Positions 7,388-15,714 of a stretch of 47,847 bases of DNA are shown in pieces; position 1 is the stretch's first letter, and every line of letters begins with the position of its first letter. This stretch comes from Pseudomonadota bacterium. Lineage in GTDB: Bacteria > Desulfobacterota > Desulfovibrionia > Desulfovibrionales > Desulfovibrionaceae. Below the pieces are notes generated by a model. It searched no databases. It was not told the DNA's origin and worked only from the letters and a program-made list of their open reading frames with translations. The position numbers and the translations under genes are program-made. The stretch lies in assembly GCA_023426275.1 (NCBI GenBank), contig JAFABC010000265.1:1-47847 (forward strand), in the 5' to 3' direction.

Positions 7388-10319
7388 CATACTGCTCCAC
7401 GAGGCGTTGCAACTCGCGCGCAAACCCGTTGCCGTCCTGCACCGACGGCAGCGTCACGGTGAGGTTGTGGATGGTCACGCCGCCCTGCGAGCGCCCGCCC
7501 TGGGCCGGCGCGTTGGCGTCGTTGGCCGTGGCCTGCGGCTGCTCCCGGCCGGGCACCTGGACGTCCGGCGGCGATACGCTCCAGGCGGCCGTGCCGGACA
7601 GGTCCGGGAGGTCTGGCGCGGCCACGCCCTGGGGTGACCAGATGGCCGAGGCCGACAGGTCGGGGAGCGCCACGGGGGTGGCGGGCTGGGCAAGGGGAGG
7701 CTGCGTCGGCATCGCCATTGCTGGCAACGCTGGAGGCACCAGAGTCATGGCCGCGCCAGCCATGGCGGCTGACGTGGCCCGGGCCAGACGCGGCCCGGCA
7801 GCCGTCACGCCGGTAGCCAGGGTGGTCATGATGGCCCGGCCTGAGGCCGTCAGGGCGGACAGAGGGCCTTCTTTCGCATCCGAGAACGGCAGGAGATTGC
7901 GCACGCCGGCCAGCGCCTGGCCGACGGTCGCCTTGAGGGATTCGATGCTGGCCATGATGCCGGCCCGGATCGTGTTAATGATGGCCGCGCCGCAGGCGGA
8001 CAGGTCAATGGACATGAGGTAGCCGGTCACGGCCTCGATGCCGGCCATGACCGCGCCAAGCGGATCGAATCCCGCAAATAGACCGGCAACGGTTTGCCCG
8101 ACGCCGGCCAGGGTTTGGGTGAGGCCGTCAAAGGCCTGGCCGGCGATTTGCCCGATGCCGGACAGCGCCCCGCCGATAGCCTCGCCGGCCCCGGCAAAGG
8201 CGCTTGTGAGCCAGCCCATGACGTCGAGGCCGGCAAACCAGGCCGCGAGGGACTGCCCAATAATGGTCAAATCCTCAAAGGTTTGGCCCCCAAGGCTGAC
8301 AATCTTGCCAAGGATCGCTGCCCTTATATTTTCCAGAGCGGCCGCGACCTGGGGGAAGGCCGCCTCCAGGGACTGCCAGAGGCCGGAAAACACATTGCCG
8401 AGCGACGCCCCCAGGTCGGCCAGCGTGCCGCCCTGGCCAGTAAACAGGCCGATGACATATCCGAGCAGCGCCCCGAAAAGCTGGAGCGGCACCAGGGCCA
8501 TGCGGATGCCCATGGCGATCATGCGCATGGCCGTGCCAAACGCCTCCCCGACCAACCGGCCGGCCGCGCTCCAGGAGGACAGCTTGGAATCCACCCCCAA
8601 GCCCAGAAGGCTTTTAATTACGCCCCCGAGGGGAGCCAGGGCATTGAAGAGGGGATCAAAGGCGCTGGCCAGCGGCGCGAAGATGGCTCCAAGACTTTTT
8701 GTGCTGTCGCGCACGGAGTCCCACAGGGAGACAAAAAACTGGCGGATACGGAAGACGATCTTACCCACCGATGTCACGAGCCCGAGCAGCCCCCTGGCCT
8801 GGATGTCCCGGGCAAGTTGCCCCCGCAGTTCGCCGGTGGAACCGGAAAGCGTGCTGAACACGGCGGACACTCCACGGAAGACCAGCGAGATATTGTCCCA
8901 CCAGCCCATGAGGGTATCGCGCATCCCACCGAAATTGGTTTCCCAGGCCGCGACCAGCACGGCGACCACGGCAAGCACGGCCAGGATTGGCGCGCCGAGC
9001 GCGCCCAGGGCCGTCCCAAGCGGGGCCAGTGCCGCCGTAACTACGGGGCCGGCAATGGTCATGGCCCACATGCCGGCGGCCACAGCGGCCGAGACAGTGA
9101 CCAGGGCCGATAAGCCGGCCACCACACCGACAATGGCGCTCCCCCAGCCGCTATCGGCCAACCAGGTCGCCCCCTGTTGCAGCAACAAGACAAGCGCCGA
9201 GACACCGTCAACAGCGGTTTGCAGGATCGGGGCAAACATGCCGCCGATGATTTCGACCAGGTTGTGCAGCCGCTGCCCGGCGAGCTGGATGGACGCCCCC
9301 AGGTCTCGGTTCATGGTCTGCGCCATGGCCAGGGTAAAGCCACGCCCCTGGCCCATGGCCCCTCCAACGGCCCTGATGTTGGCGTTGAGGTCCCCGACCT
9401 TGTTGTAGAGCAGGTCGATGAGGGCCACGGCCTCTTCGCTTCCGAAGGCCTTTTTGATTTGCAACTTTTCCGTGGCGTCCAGGACGTCGCCGAACTTTTT
9501 GTGCAGCTCGCCGAGGATATCCGGCATGGACCGGAGCTGCTTGTTGGCGTCCAAGAATTTGAGCTTGAGGTCGCCGCCGGCCTTGGCCGCGTTGGAAATA
9601 AATTGGCGGTATTTCGTGCCGGCCTCGCTCCCGGACATGGTGGCCTGCAACATGCCCAGGACCGTGAATTGCTCCTGCATGGCAACCTTGGCGTTGGTGG
9701 CCGAAGCGCCCATCTGGCTGATGGCCGAGGCCATGCCGCCGCCTGTCGTCTTGAACTGTTGCACCGACGCGGCGATACCGGCGGAAAACAGCTCGCCGAA
9801 CTGCATATCCGACAGCTTGTCGTATGATTGCTTGTAAATGCCATAGCCAGTGGCGAACAGGCTGGTCATTACATCAACGGTGCTTTTGGTCGCCTTGCCG
9901 GTCAGGGCAGCGAGGTCCGTGAACGCGGCCACGCCGGCATCGGACAGCGAGGCGATGCCGCTTTTGATGTCGTAGGCGGCTGAGAGGAACTCGGATTTGC
10001 TGGTGCCGGCGAACGCGTTGGAAAACTTGGTGGCGGCGGCCGCCATAACGCCCATGTCCTGGACGCCGACGGACGCCAGCTCACCCAGCGCCTTTTGGGT
10101 TTTGACCGTGGACAGGGCGGCGGCCGTCAGGCCGCCAAGCACAAGTCCCGCGACGGCCACCAGGGGGAGCATCGCCTTAGCCAAGACCGCCATCTTGAGG
10201 CCCAACGCTTCGGCGGCGCGGCCGGTGGCGGCCAGTTTGCCCGCGATGGCCGTCAGTTTGCCGGAGATGAGGTCCTGCAAGGTCATGATCGCCTGCACGC
10301 TAAACACCGCGTCACCCAT
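7380..10319 (-). CDS. Tail tape measure protein
   Basis: This 979-residue protein is the longest gene of the tail module. It lies directly after the G/GT chaperone pair, as expected. It begins with a helical segment followed by hydrophobic stretches (residues ~45-70). The TP901-type core (residues ~75-360) has a KFSNAFAGTSKSEFLSAAYDIKSGIASL region and MFAP. Long Ala/Gly/Val-rich membrane-like segments follow near residues ~390-460, with further hydrophobic helices at ~600-800. The C-terminal ~100 residues are Pro/Ala-rich with a GGVTIHNLTVTLPSVQDG motif common in tape measure C-termini. It sets tail length and is ejected into the host envelope. Confidence 0.92.
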   Translation of the reverse strand: MGDAVFSVQAIMTLQDLISGKLTAIAGKLAATGRAAEALGLKMAVLAKAMLPLVAVAGLVLGGLTAAALSTVKTQKALGELASVGVQDMGVMAAAATKFSNAFAGTSKSEFLSAAYDIKSGIASLSDAGVAAFTDLAALTGKATKSTVDVMTSLFATGYGIYKQSYDKLSDMQFGELFSAGIAASVQQFKTTGGGMASAISQMGASATNAKVAMQEQFTVLGMLQATMSGSEAGTKYRQFISNAAKAGGDLKLKFLDANKQLRSMPDILGELHKKFGDVLDATEKLQIKKAFGSEEAVALIDLLYNKVGDLNANIRAVGGAMGQGRGFTLAMAQTMNRDLGASIQLAGQRLHNLVEIIGGMFAPILQTAVDGVSALVLLLQQGATWLADSGWGSAIVGVVAGLSALVTVSAAVAAGMWAMTIAGPVVTAALAPLGTALGALGAPILAVLAVVAVLVAAWETNFGGMRDTLMGWWDNISLVFRGVSAVFSTLSGSTGELRGQLARDIQARGLLGLVTSVGKIVFRIRQFFVSLWDSVRDSTKSLGAIFAPLASAFDPLFNALAPLGGVIKSLLGLGVDSKLSSWSAAGRLVGEAFGTAMRMIAMGIRMALVPLQLFGALLGYVIGLFTGQGGTLADLGASLGNVFSGLWQSLEAAFPQVAAALENIRAAILGKIVSLGGQTFEDLTIIGQSLAAWFAGLDVMGWLTSAFAGAGEAIGGALSGIGQIAGQAFDGLTQTLAGVGQTVAGLFAGFDPLGAVMAGIEAVTGYLMSIDLSACGAAIINTIRAGIMASIESLKATVGQALAGVRNLLPFSDAKEGPLSALTASGRAIMTTLATGVTAAGPRLARATSAAMAGAAMTLVPPALPAMAMPTQPPLAQPATPVALPDLSASAIWSPQGVAAPDLPDLSGTAAWSVSPPDVQVPGREQPQATANDANAPAQGGRSQGGVTIHNLTVTLPSVQDGNGFARELQRLVEQYDA

Positions 10320-10516
10320 CTATTTGCCTCCCATGACCTTGCTCATGATTTCCGCGAACGTCTGCCACATCCGGTCTTCTAGCCATTTAGCCCGGGACGC
10401 CTGGGCCACGAACTCGTCCAGATCGTCGACCGGGTCCTGGCGCAGCCAAAACCGCACCAGGATGGCCAGTTGATCCACGCCGTTTGCCGCCAGATCGTTG
10501 CTGGCGGCCTCGACTA
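10320..10516 (-). CDS. Tail assembly chaperone GT extension, read by -1 frameshift
   Basis: On the minus strand, a second frame is open from the frameshift site to TAG at 10322-10320. It encodes 65 residues (VVEAASNDLAANGVDQLAIL...VMGGK) with normal protein-like composition. No start codon or ribosome site precedes it. It is read as an extension of the upstream chaperone through the heptamer G GGA AAG at 10523-10517, directly before the zero-frame TAG (10516-10514). The resulting G-T fusion would be about 170 residues. The extension ends one base before the tape measure ATG. This arrangement, and the heptamer itself, is known from lambda G/GT and is conserved across tailed phages. The T part recruits the tape measure and tube proteins. 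Confidence 0.85.
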
Positions 10517-10831
10517 CTTTCCCAATTCCCCGAATCCGACGCGGCCGAGGATTTCGTTTCCAAACGTGCTGCCGAGGCCGTCATATTTGTCCAGGTCGGA
10601 CTTGAGGCTGTCCTTTTCGGCGGGCACGACACAGTCCAGGCAGAGCGTGCGCAGGCTGGCCAGGGCGTCCTTGCGGATGCCGGACACGGCGCGGGAGATT
10701 TGCGGCCGCAGGGGGCGGTTGAAGTGGTAGGTGACGACCTTGTCGGTGTCGTCGAAATCCTGGAAGGAGTGGCTCAGTTCCAGGGATTTTGCGGTGCTCG
10801 TGGTGATTGGCGCGGTGACGTTGTCGGGCAT
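10514..10831 (-). CDS. Tail assembly chaperone G (zero-frame product)
   Basis: This 105-residue protein begins MPDNVTAPITTSTAKSLELSHSF and contains HFNRPLRPQISRAVSGIRKDALASLRTLCLDCVVPAEKDSL, a tail-chaperone-like pattern. An ATG at 10837 is also in frame, but GAGG at eight bases upstream favours 10831. It lies between the tube and tape measure genes, the fixed place of G-type chaperones. The frame ends in GGA AAG TAG. The slippery sequence GGGAAAG overlaps its last two codons, so a minority of ribosomes should continue into the -1 frame (see 10320-10516). Confidence 0.83.
   Translation of the reverse strand: MPDNVTAPITTSTAKSLELSHSFQDFDDTDKVVTYHFNRPLRPQISRAVSGIRKDALASLRTLCLDCVVPAEKDSLKSDLDKYDGLGSTFGNEILGRVGFGELGK
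10517..10523 (-). other. Programmed -1 ribosomal frameshift site (GGGAAAG)
   Basis: The heptamer G GGA AAG follows the X XXY YYZ rule and is immediately followed by TAG. Slipping both tRNAs one base back reads GGG AAA and continues into a 65-codon open frame that ends just before the tape measure gene. The same heptamer is used in lambda G/GT. Confidence 0.85.
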
Positions 10832-10855
10832 GGTCATATCCTCATATGGTTGTTG

Positions 10856-11305
10856 TTAGTTGCCGGTGGCCCCGGAATCACTGTAGGCCTGCTGGCCGCC
10901 CCACTTGATGGGGGAGAGGATGACGAAATCGAGCTTTACTTCGACCTGTTCGTCGCCCTGCTTCGGACCGGACTCTTGCTTGGTAAAATGGACGCTCGGC
11001 AGCGTGTCCACGGTGGTCTCCTGGTCGTCGTTGGCGTAGGACACAGTAATGGCCACCGTGTCGCGCGTGTAGATCGACCCGCCGCAGGCTTCACGCAACG
11101 CGTTGTACTCGGTGCGCAGGAGCGTCAAGCTGCCGGTTGCCTTGTAGTTTTTTCGGCCGTAGCCATGCGGAAGGGAGCCCTTGCCATAGGTCGGCTCGAC
11201 GGGGCGCTCATCGTTGTAGGATATCTCCTGGACGTCGATCATCACGCCTTGCGGACCCTGGATGGTAATCGACTCCCAGTCATAGGTGTTGCCATTGATG
11301 GGCAT
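10856..11305 (-). CDS. Tail tube protein (Mu M/gp40-like)
   Basis: This 149-residue protein starts MPINGNTYDWESITIQGPQG. The EISYNDERPVEPTYGKGSLPHGYGRKNYKATGSLTLLRTEYNALREA region (residues ~27-75) is typical of Mu-type tube proteins, which form stacked hexameric rings. It lies just downstream of the sheath gene and upstream of the chaperone, the standard order in contractile tails. A GGAGG-type site precedes the start. Length fits the family. Confidence 0.85.
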   Translation of the reverse strand: MPINGNTYDWESITIQGPQGVMIDVQEISYNDERPVEPTYGKGSLPHGYGRKNYKATGSLTLLRTEYNALREACGGSIYTRDTVAITVSYANDDQETTVDTLPSVHFTKQESGPKQGDEQVEVKLDFVILSPIKWGGQQAYSDSGATGN

Positions 11306-11314
11306 GGGGCCTCC

Positions 11315-13015
11315 TTACGCCGTCTCGCTCAGGCGCGGATCGAACGTGCTGCCAGCATAGACGTAGCTGGCGTAGAGCTTGATTTTGCGGATGATCGGGA
11401 TGCCGATCAGCGTGATCTCGACCGCCACGCCATTGTTGACGATGTCCTGACCGGTCGGGATGTTGACCACGTACCCGGCCAACTCCTGCGGCACGGCTCC
11501 GGTCATGGTGTCAAGCGCGTGCTCCAGATTGGCCTGGAGATAGGCCAGCCCGGCCGCACCGCCCTCCACCAGGGGGTCGCCGACCTCGTCGTACATGCTT
11601 TTGAGCGCCTGGATGCGCAGGAGCCGCAGAGATTTAAAAACGACCCGCAGCACCTCTATGTAGCGGTAATCGCTGGTGGCGTCGGCCATGGTGGCGCCGT
11701 CGTCCCAATAGGTGCCCTCCAGGGAGGGATAGCGCTTGGCCGCGATGTAGCCCTGTTGCACCAGCGTGGTCAGGTGCGCCTCGGTATAGGTGGACGGCAG
11801 CGCCAGCTGGGACACGGCCCCATCCCGTACACGGCCGATGGCCCGCATGACCGGGACGCTGAGGATGCGTCCCACGGCCAGACCGGCGGCGTTGCGCCGC
11901 TTGGTCAGCCCGATCTGGTCGGAAATCTCGCCGTAGGCGGCGACGACCGAGACAAAGCGGTGGCTGTAGCCGGCGCGCTCGGCGACCAGGGCCGTCACCC
12001 AGTCGTCCACGTCCTCCCCAGCCTGCGGCTCCCGGGCCTCGCAGACCACGAATTTGGGCCGATGCCTCGAAAACTCGACGTCCATGAGCGCGCCCAGCGC
12101 CGCCCAGTCCACGGAGTCGCTCGGGCCGACCACGTAAAGGAACTCGGGGTCGACCGTTTCCAGGGGCAAGGTGATGGCGCTGATGACGTTGGCCACCGTG
12201 GGCACGGGGGGCAACACCTCGAAGGTATAGGTGTCGCCGACCACGTAGGTCCCGGCCGGCATGGTGATGGTGACGCCGGTGGTGCCCACGGCGATGGTCC
12301 CGTCCACGGGGATGGTCTTGGTCGCGCCGTAGTTGTCGCCGCCGTCCACCGAGAGCTGGTACTGGCCCTCGTTGCGGTCGCCGGCGGTGGTGATGACCAG
12401 GGAGACCTGGGCGGCTGCCAGCGGTGTGCCGGCGGCCGTGATGTCCGGCCCCGTCCCGATCTTGGCGATGGGGCCGACGGGCGTGCGCACGTCCACGCTG
12501 TAGGTGTCGCCTGCGACCTGGTCGCCCGCGCCCAGCACCAGGGTGGCCCCGGACGTACCCAGGGAGATTTGCCCGTTGCCCGGCGTGGCCACGGCGTCGG
12601 CGTAGGTGACGCCGCCATCCACGGACAGCGCATAGGTGGCCACGCCGAGTGCGCCGGACTCCGCGATCCGGACCACCACATCGGCGTTGGCGGCGGGATA
12701 CCCCGACACCGTGGCGTCCGGCCCATCGCCCACGTGGATCACGTCGGTGATGTAGCCGCCGGCCTGGCCGGTGACGGGACAGGCCAGCACCACGGCGTCC
12801 TGGCCCGCACACGCGAATACATCGCGCAGTGCGTCCACCAGCGGCCCGACGCCGAGCAGGCCGGTCAGGTCGCTGGTGCGGCCGAGGTAATAGATTTTGC
12901 CGACCGTGCCGGCCGAGCACACGCCGGCGATGAGCGCCTGTCCGGAGACGTCGCCCGGAGCGAGTCCCGACGTGCCGTCGACGATAAACTCAAAAACATC
13001 ATGCAGTTGGCCCAT
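11315..13015 (-). CDS. Tail sheath protein with a tandemly duplicated inserted domain
   Basis: This 566-residue protein has the Mu L/DUF2586-like sheath framework: an N-terminal handshake region (residues 1-95), SDSVDWAALGALMDVEFSRHRPKFVVCEAREP (~290-325), and the C-terminal core (~330-566) with RAIGRVRDGAVSQLALPSTYTEAHL, YIAAKRYPSLEGTYWDDGATMADATSDYRYIEV and a conserved C-terminal strand. Residues ~96-179 and ~186-270 are two copies of one beta module: each has ATYALSVDGG or QYQLSVDGG, then GTSGATLVL or GTTGVTITM, then VAGDTYSVDV or VVGDTYTFEV. Such insertions decorate the sheath surface. It is followed two bases on by the tube module. Confidence 0.88.
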   Translation of the reverse strand: MGQLHDVFEFIVDGTSGLAPGDVSGQALIAGVCSAGTVGKIYYLGRTSDLTGLLGVGPLVDALRDVFACAGQDAVVLACPVTGQAGGYITDVIHVGDGPDATVSGYPAANADVVVRIAESGALGVATYALSVDGGVTYADAVATPGNGQISLGTSGATLVLGAGDQVAGDTYSVDVRTPVGPIAKIGTGPDITAAGTPLAAAQVSLVITTAGDRNEGQYQLSVDGGDNYGATKTIPVDGTIAVGTTGVTITMPAGTYVVGDTYTFEVLPPVPTVANVISAITLPLETVDPEFLYVVGPSDSVDWAALGALMDVEFSRHRPKFVVCEAREPQAGEDVDDWVTALVAERAGYSHRFVSVVAAYGEISDQIGLTKRRNAAGLAVGRILSVPVMRAIGRVRDGAVSQLALPSTYTEAHLTTLVQQGYIAAKRYPSLEGTYWDDGATMADATSDYRYIEVLRVVFKSLRLLRIQALKSMYDEVGDPLVEGGAAGLAYLQANLEHALDTMTGAVPQELAGYVVNIPTGQDIVNNGVAVEITLIGIPIIRKIKLYASYVYAGSTFDPRLSETA

Positions 13016-13017
13016 GT

Positions 13018-13257
13018 TTACCTCCCGCCACCGAGCGGCCGACCCTCAAAGGCGGCCACGGCGGCCTCATACACGGCCCGGGTCACGGCCTTGCCCGGGG
13101 CCCAGCGCTGATGACGCATGACGCCGGCCAGTTTCCAGCCGGGCAGGTCCGTGCCCAGGGTTTCGACGTCCACGAGCGGTTCGGCCGAGGAGGTCTCGGC
13201 AGCCGAGGACATCTCGCCCACGCCGGGCAAATCGAGGTTGATTTCGTTATCAGGCAT
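13018..13257 (-). CDS. Small phage protein of unknown function upstream of sheath
   Basis: This 79-residue protein has an acidic, flexible N-terminus (residues 1-35) and a C-terminal segment (GWKLAGVMRHQRWAPGKAVTRAVYEAAVAAF). The latter resembles short helical modules seen in Mu-like and FluMu gene products at this position. It overlaps the end of the upstream gene by eight bases and ends two bases before the sheath gene. Coupled translation and a role in tail assembly are likely, but no biochemical function can be assigned. Confidence 0.6.
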   Translation of the reverse strand: MPDNEINLDLPGVGEMSSAAETSSAEPLVDVETLGTDLPGWKLAGVMRHQRWAPGKAVTRAVYEAAVAAFEGRPLGGGR

Positions 13258-13795
13258 GATTTGGAACCCCCTTGAAGGTCACCGGGTCATTAAATGTGAT
13301 TTCCTTGATCCACGGATGGCTCTCATCCCGGCAGAGGTAGCCGGCGAAGGCCACGTGGATGGTGCAGGACCTTTCCGGCAAGGGATCGGCGATGCGGCTC
13401 AAAAACCCGCCCTGGGTCGCCTTGGTCGCCGTGATGGTCACGCGATTGCCGTCCGCGTCGGCCGTCTGTTTGGGCAGGGCCAGCAAACACGCCCGGCTCA
13501 TGATCTCCAGGCTGTCGCCGTCCTCGGTGCGGAGCGTCAGGCGCGCGCGCAACGTCCGGCGGTAGACCACCCAGCGAGTGACGGCGTGCGTATCCTCCTC
13601 CGGCGTGGCCGGCCTGGGCAGCCGGGCCAGGCGCCGGGAGTCGCGGACCAGATCCTCGGGCAGCCAGCCGATTTCCAGGCGGGGTTTGGACAGGATCGGG
13701 CCGCGCGGCGTGTCCGGCTCGTCCATGACATTGGCCTCCGGCACGCCGGCGGCCACGGCCGCCGTGGTGATGATGGATTCGGCAAGCGTTCTCAT
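13250..13795 (-). CDS. Phage tail/neck protein (Mu gp37 position)
   Basis: This 181-residue protein starts MRTLAESIITTAAVAAGVPEANVMDEPDTPRGPILSKPRLEIGWLPEDLVRDSR. The pattern of a short helix, a strand-rich core (residues ~30-150) and RRTLRARLTLRTEDG resembles tail terminator/completion proteins. It lies between gpG-like and sheath genes, the position of Mu gp37. The assignment rests mainly on synteny. Confidence 0.6.
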   Translation of the reverse strand: MRTLAESIITTAAVAAGVPEANVMDEPDTPRGPILSKPRLEIGWLPEDLVRDSRRLARLPRPATPEEDTHAVTRWVVYRRTLRARLTLRTEDGDSLEIMSRACLLALPKQTADADGNRVTITATKATQGGFLSRIADPLPERSCTIHVAFAGYLCRDESHPWIKEITFNDPVTFKGVPNHA

Positions 13796-13807
13796 TTTGC
13801 CTGATAC

Positions 13808-14263
13808 TCATTTGCCAAAGGCCCGACCGACATGGCGCACCATGCAGGCCTTGGCCTCCTGTTCGTCCGCCTCGGAAATGCCGATAAACTCGCGTTGCGG
13901 GATGTCGCCCCAGGGCAGCGGCCCGCCGCGCTTGCTAGTGCCGTAGGAGCCCTTGGGCGCGCCGAACTGGTGTGTGCCGGCCTTGACGTCGGCCGTGCCG
14001 ACCACAACCATGGCCGGCGACGCCTCGTAACCGACGGAGTTTTTGAGGTGCCCGGTATCCACCAGGGTCTGCCCGCCACGCTTGTTGGCCGGCCACTTGC
14101 TGCCGTCCGGAGCCTCGCCGGCCTCGAAACGGTCATGCGTGCCGGACACCAACGCCTCGCCGATATTTTCGGCCAGGCGCTGGGTGTCGGATATCTCGCC
14201 GATGGCCGTGCCCATGCTGGCCAGGATCGGCCCCAGGTCCATTTTAAAGGAGGCGCCGGCCAT
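13808..14263 (-). CDS. Phage virion morphogenesis protein (Mu gpG-like, tail completion)
   Basis: This 151-residue protein starts MAGASFKMDLGPILASMGTAIGEISD and contains RFEAGEAPDGSKWPANKRGGQTLVDTGHLKNSVGYEAS. That is the signature of the gpG/gpS virion morphogenesis family (PF05069): D..P.G..W.P and L..TG.L..S. These proteins complete the tail or join it to the head. The ATG at 14263 lies one base from the stop of the DUF1320 gene. The longer reading to 14395 runs through that gene and is rejected. Confidence 0.85.
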   Translation of the reverse strand: MAGASFKMDLGPILASMGTAIGEISDTQRLAENIGEALVSGTHDRFEAGEAPDGSKWPANKRGGQTLVDTGHLKNSVGYEASPAMVVVGTADVKAGTHQFGAPKGSYGTSKRGGPLPWGDIPQREFIGISEADEQEAKACMVRHVGRAFGK

Positions 14264-14264
14264 A

Positions 14265-14696
14265 TCAGTAACGCTCCCGCCAGAACCGGCTGCCGAAGAT
14301 CGGTTTGTCGGCGGTGACCACCACGGACTGGTCCACCAGCTCGTAGCCGTCCAGGCCGTAGCCGGATTTGCCCGCGCGCATGGCATCCATGTCAATCTGC
14401 GCCTGCTTGACCGCCGCTTGCAGCGGTATCCACTCGTCCTTGGTGGTGCCGCCCTCGGTCACCAGCGTGGTCACGCCGCCGACCACCCGGTAGGCGGCCA
14501 GCACGGCGCACACCCGCTTGACCGTTGCCGGCACCGGATCGAGCGGCACCTGATAGAGGGGAGCCAGGGCGTCGTCGATCTCGGCCGACACCTGCGCGAT
14601 GTGCTGGGCCACGGCCCCGGCGCGCAGCTTCTCGGCCGCGTCCAGGTAGGCCGACAGCACGTAGCCCTCAAGGTCGGTACGGGAGCAGTAGGCCAT
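14265..14696 (-). CDS. Head-tail connector, DUF1320 family (Mu gp36-like)
   Basis: This 143-residue protein starts MAYCSRTDLEGYVLSAYLDAAEKL and has the DUF1320 pattern of five or six helices, with EIDDALAPLYQVPLDPVPATVKRVCAVLAAYRVVGG in the middle (residues ~40-75). The family includes head-completion/adaptor proteins of Mu-like phages. It lies directly after the capsid gene. The start has no conflicting alternative. Confidence 0.85.
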   Translation of the reverse strand: MAYCSRTDLEGYVLSAYLDAAEKLRAGAVAQHIAQVSAEIDDALAPLYQVPLDPVPATVKRVCAVLAAYRVVGGVTTLVTEGGTTKDEWIPLQAAVKQAQIDMDAMRAGKSGYGLDGYELVDQSVVVTADKPIFGSRFWRERY

Positions 14697-14708
14697 GACG
14701 ATCGCTCC

Positions 14709-15701
14709 CTACGCCACCACTACGGCCGCGCACACGGCACGGGGCACCGGAGCCGGCAACGGCTTGGACTCGCCCACGATCCGCATCTCGGACGGGTCTT
14801 CGAGCTTGATGGGCTTGGAAAAGAACGGCAGGGGCAGCAAGTTGGCGTCGAGGTCGTCGACAGCGCCGTAGAAGAAGGCGTTGCTGTCGGCAATGACGGC
14901 GCGAATCTCCTGCTCCGGAATTTTGGGGATGGCTATACCGGTCTCCGGGTCCTTGTAGGTCTCGACCATTTTGGCCACGACGAATCCGCCCACGTTGATT
15001 CCCCGTTCGTCCCAGGCCACGGATACCTTGGCCGTGGAGCCGAACTCCTGCACCAGACCGAGCAAGGCGGCGTAAGCCTTTTTGCCAGCCAGAAAGCGAA
15101 TGGTGCCGGCGGCTTCCTCCTGGAGGAGCGTGCCCATGTCGTCGAGCTGGAGGTAGATGTCGGTCAACTTCGCGCCAACCGCGTCCCACAGCTTATCCGG
15201 CACGTAACTCTGGATGTTGCTGCCGTAGGACACCCGGTAGCGGGCGTACGCACCGTTGGAGAGCAGCATGGGGAAATCAATCCCCCCATGGAACTGCGCC
15301 TGGGCGGTCAGGGCTTCGATTGTCCTGCGCACGCTGTTACGCAGGGCCAGCGTCTTGCGGGCGGCCCAGCGCTCCTTGGAAGACTCGCCCATGAGCTTCA
15401 GGTTGTTGAGTTCCACGGCCGTCACCGGGACATGGGCGCGCACGGGCAATGGCTCGATGTAGTCGGCGCGCATGGATTCGGTGACGATGGGATGACTCGG
15501 CGCGCCGCGTTGCACCACCGGGAGGACGTTGGCGATGCCCCGCAGTTCGGCCAAGGGGATGACCGGCGAATCGTGCTCGATGCGCACGGCCGGCGGAAAA
15601 TAGGTATCGTAGACCGTGGTGATCAGCGGCGGCGCGGTTTCCATGGTCCGGCGAAGGGCCGCCAACGTGAACAGCCGGCGGACATTGAGAAAAAGAGACA
15701 T
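14709..15701 (-). CDS. Major capsid protein (phage E-like family)
   Basis: This 330-residue protein starts MSLFLNVRRLFTLAALRRTMETAPP after a perfect GGAGGTTGC site. The pattern TAPPLITTVYDTYFPPAVRIEHDSPVIPLAELRGIANVLPVVQRGAPSHPI and the later VELNNLKLMGESSKERWAARKTLALRNSVRRTIE match the lambda E-type capsid family (PF03864), an HK97 fold. The segment PLPFFSKPIKLEDPSEMRIVGESKPLPAPV closes the C-terminal domain. It follows the decoration-like gene by 13 bases. Confidence 0.85.
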   Translation of the reverse strand: MSLFLNVRRLFTLAALRRTMETAPPLITTVYDTYFPPAVRIEHDSPVIPLAELRGIANVLPVVQRGAPSHPIVTESMRADYIEPLPVRAHVPVTAVELNNLKLMGESSKERWAARKTLALRNSVRRTIEALTAQAQFHGGIDFPMLLSNGAYARYRVSYGSNIQSYVPDKLWDAVGAKLTDIYLQLDDMGTLLQEEAAGTIRFLAGKKAYAALLGLVQEFGSTAKVSVAWDERGINVGGFVVAKMVETYKDPETGIAIPKIPEQEIRAVIADSNAFFYGAVDDLDANLLPLPFFSKPIKLEDPSEMRIVGESKPLPAPVPRAVCAAVVVA

Positions 15702-15714
15702 GCAACCTCCAGGG

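Noticed and set aside
8038..9408. 456-codon plus-strand frame opposite the tape measure gene
   Set aside because: Pro/Ala/Ser-rich shadow without domain content.
10484..13111. 875-codon plus-strand open frame opposite sheath and tube genes
   Set aside because: It mirrors well-supported leftward tail genes; the translation is a Gly/His/Arg/Val-rich shadow typical of high-GC antisense frames.
13103..13118. CTGATGA followed by other bases near 13.1 kb as a possible third hammerhead
   Set aside because: No matching GAAA or stem-forming partner nearby on the same strand; it also lies within coding sequence.
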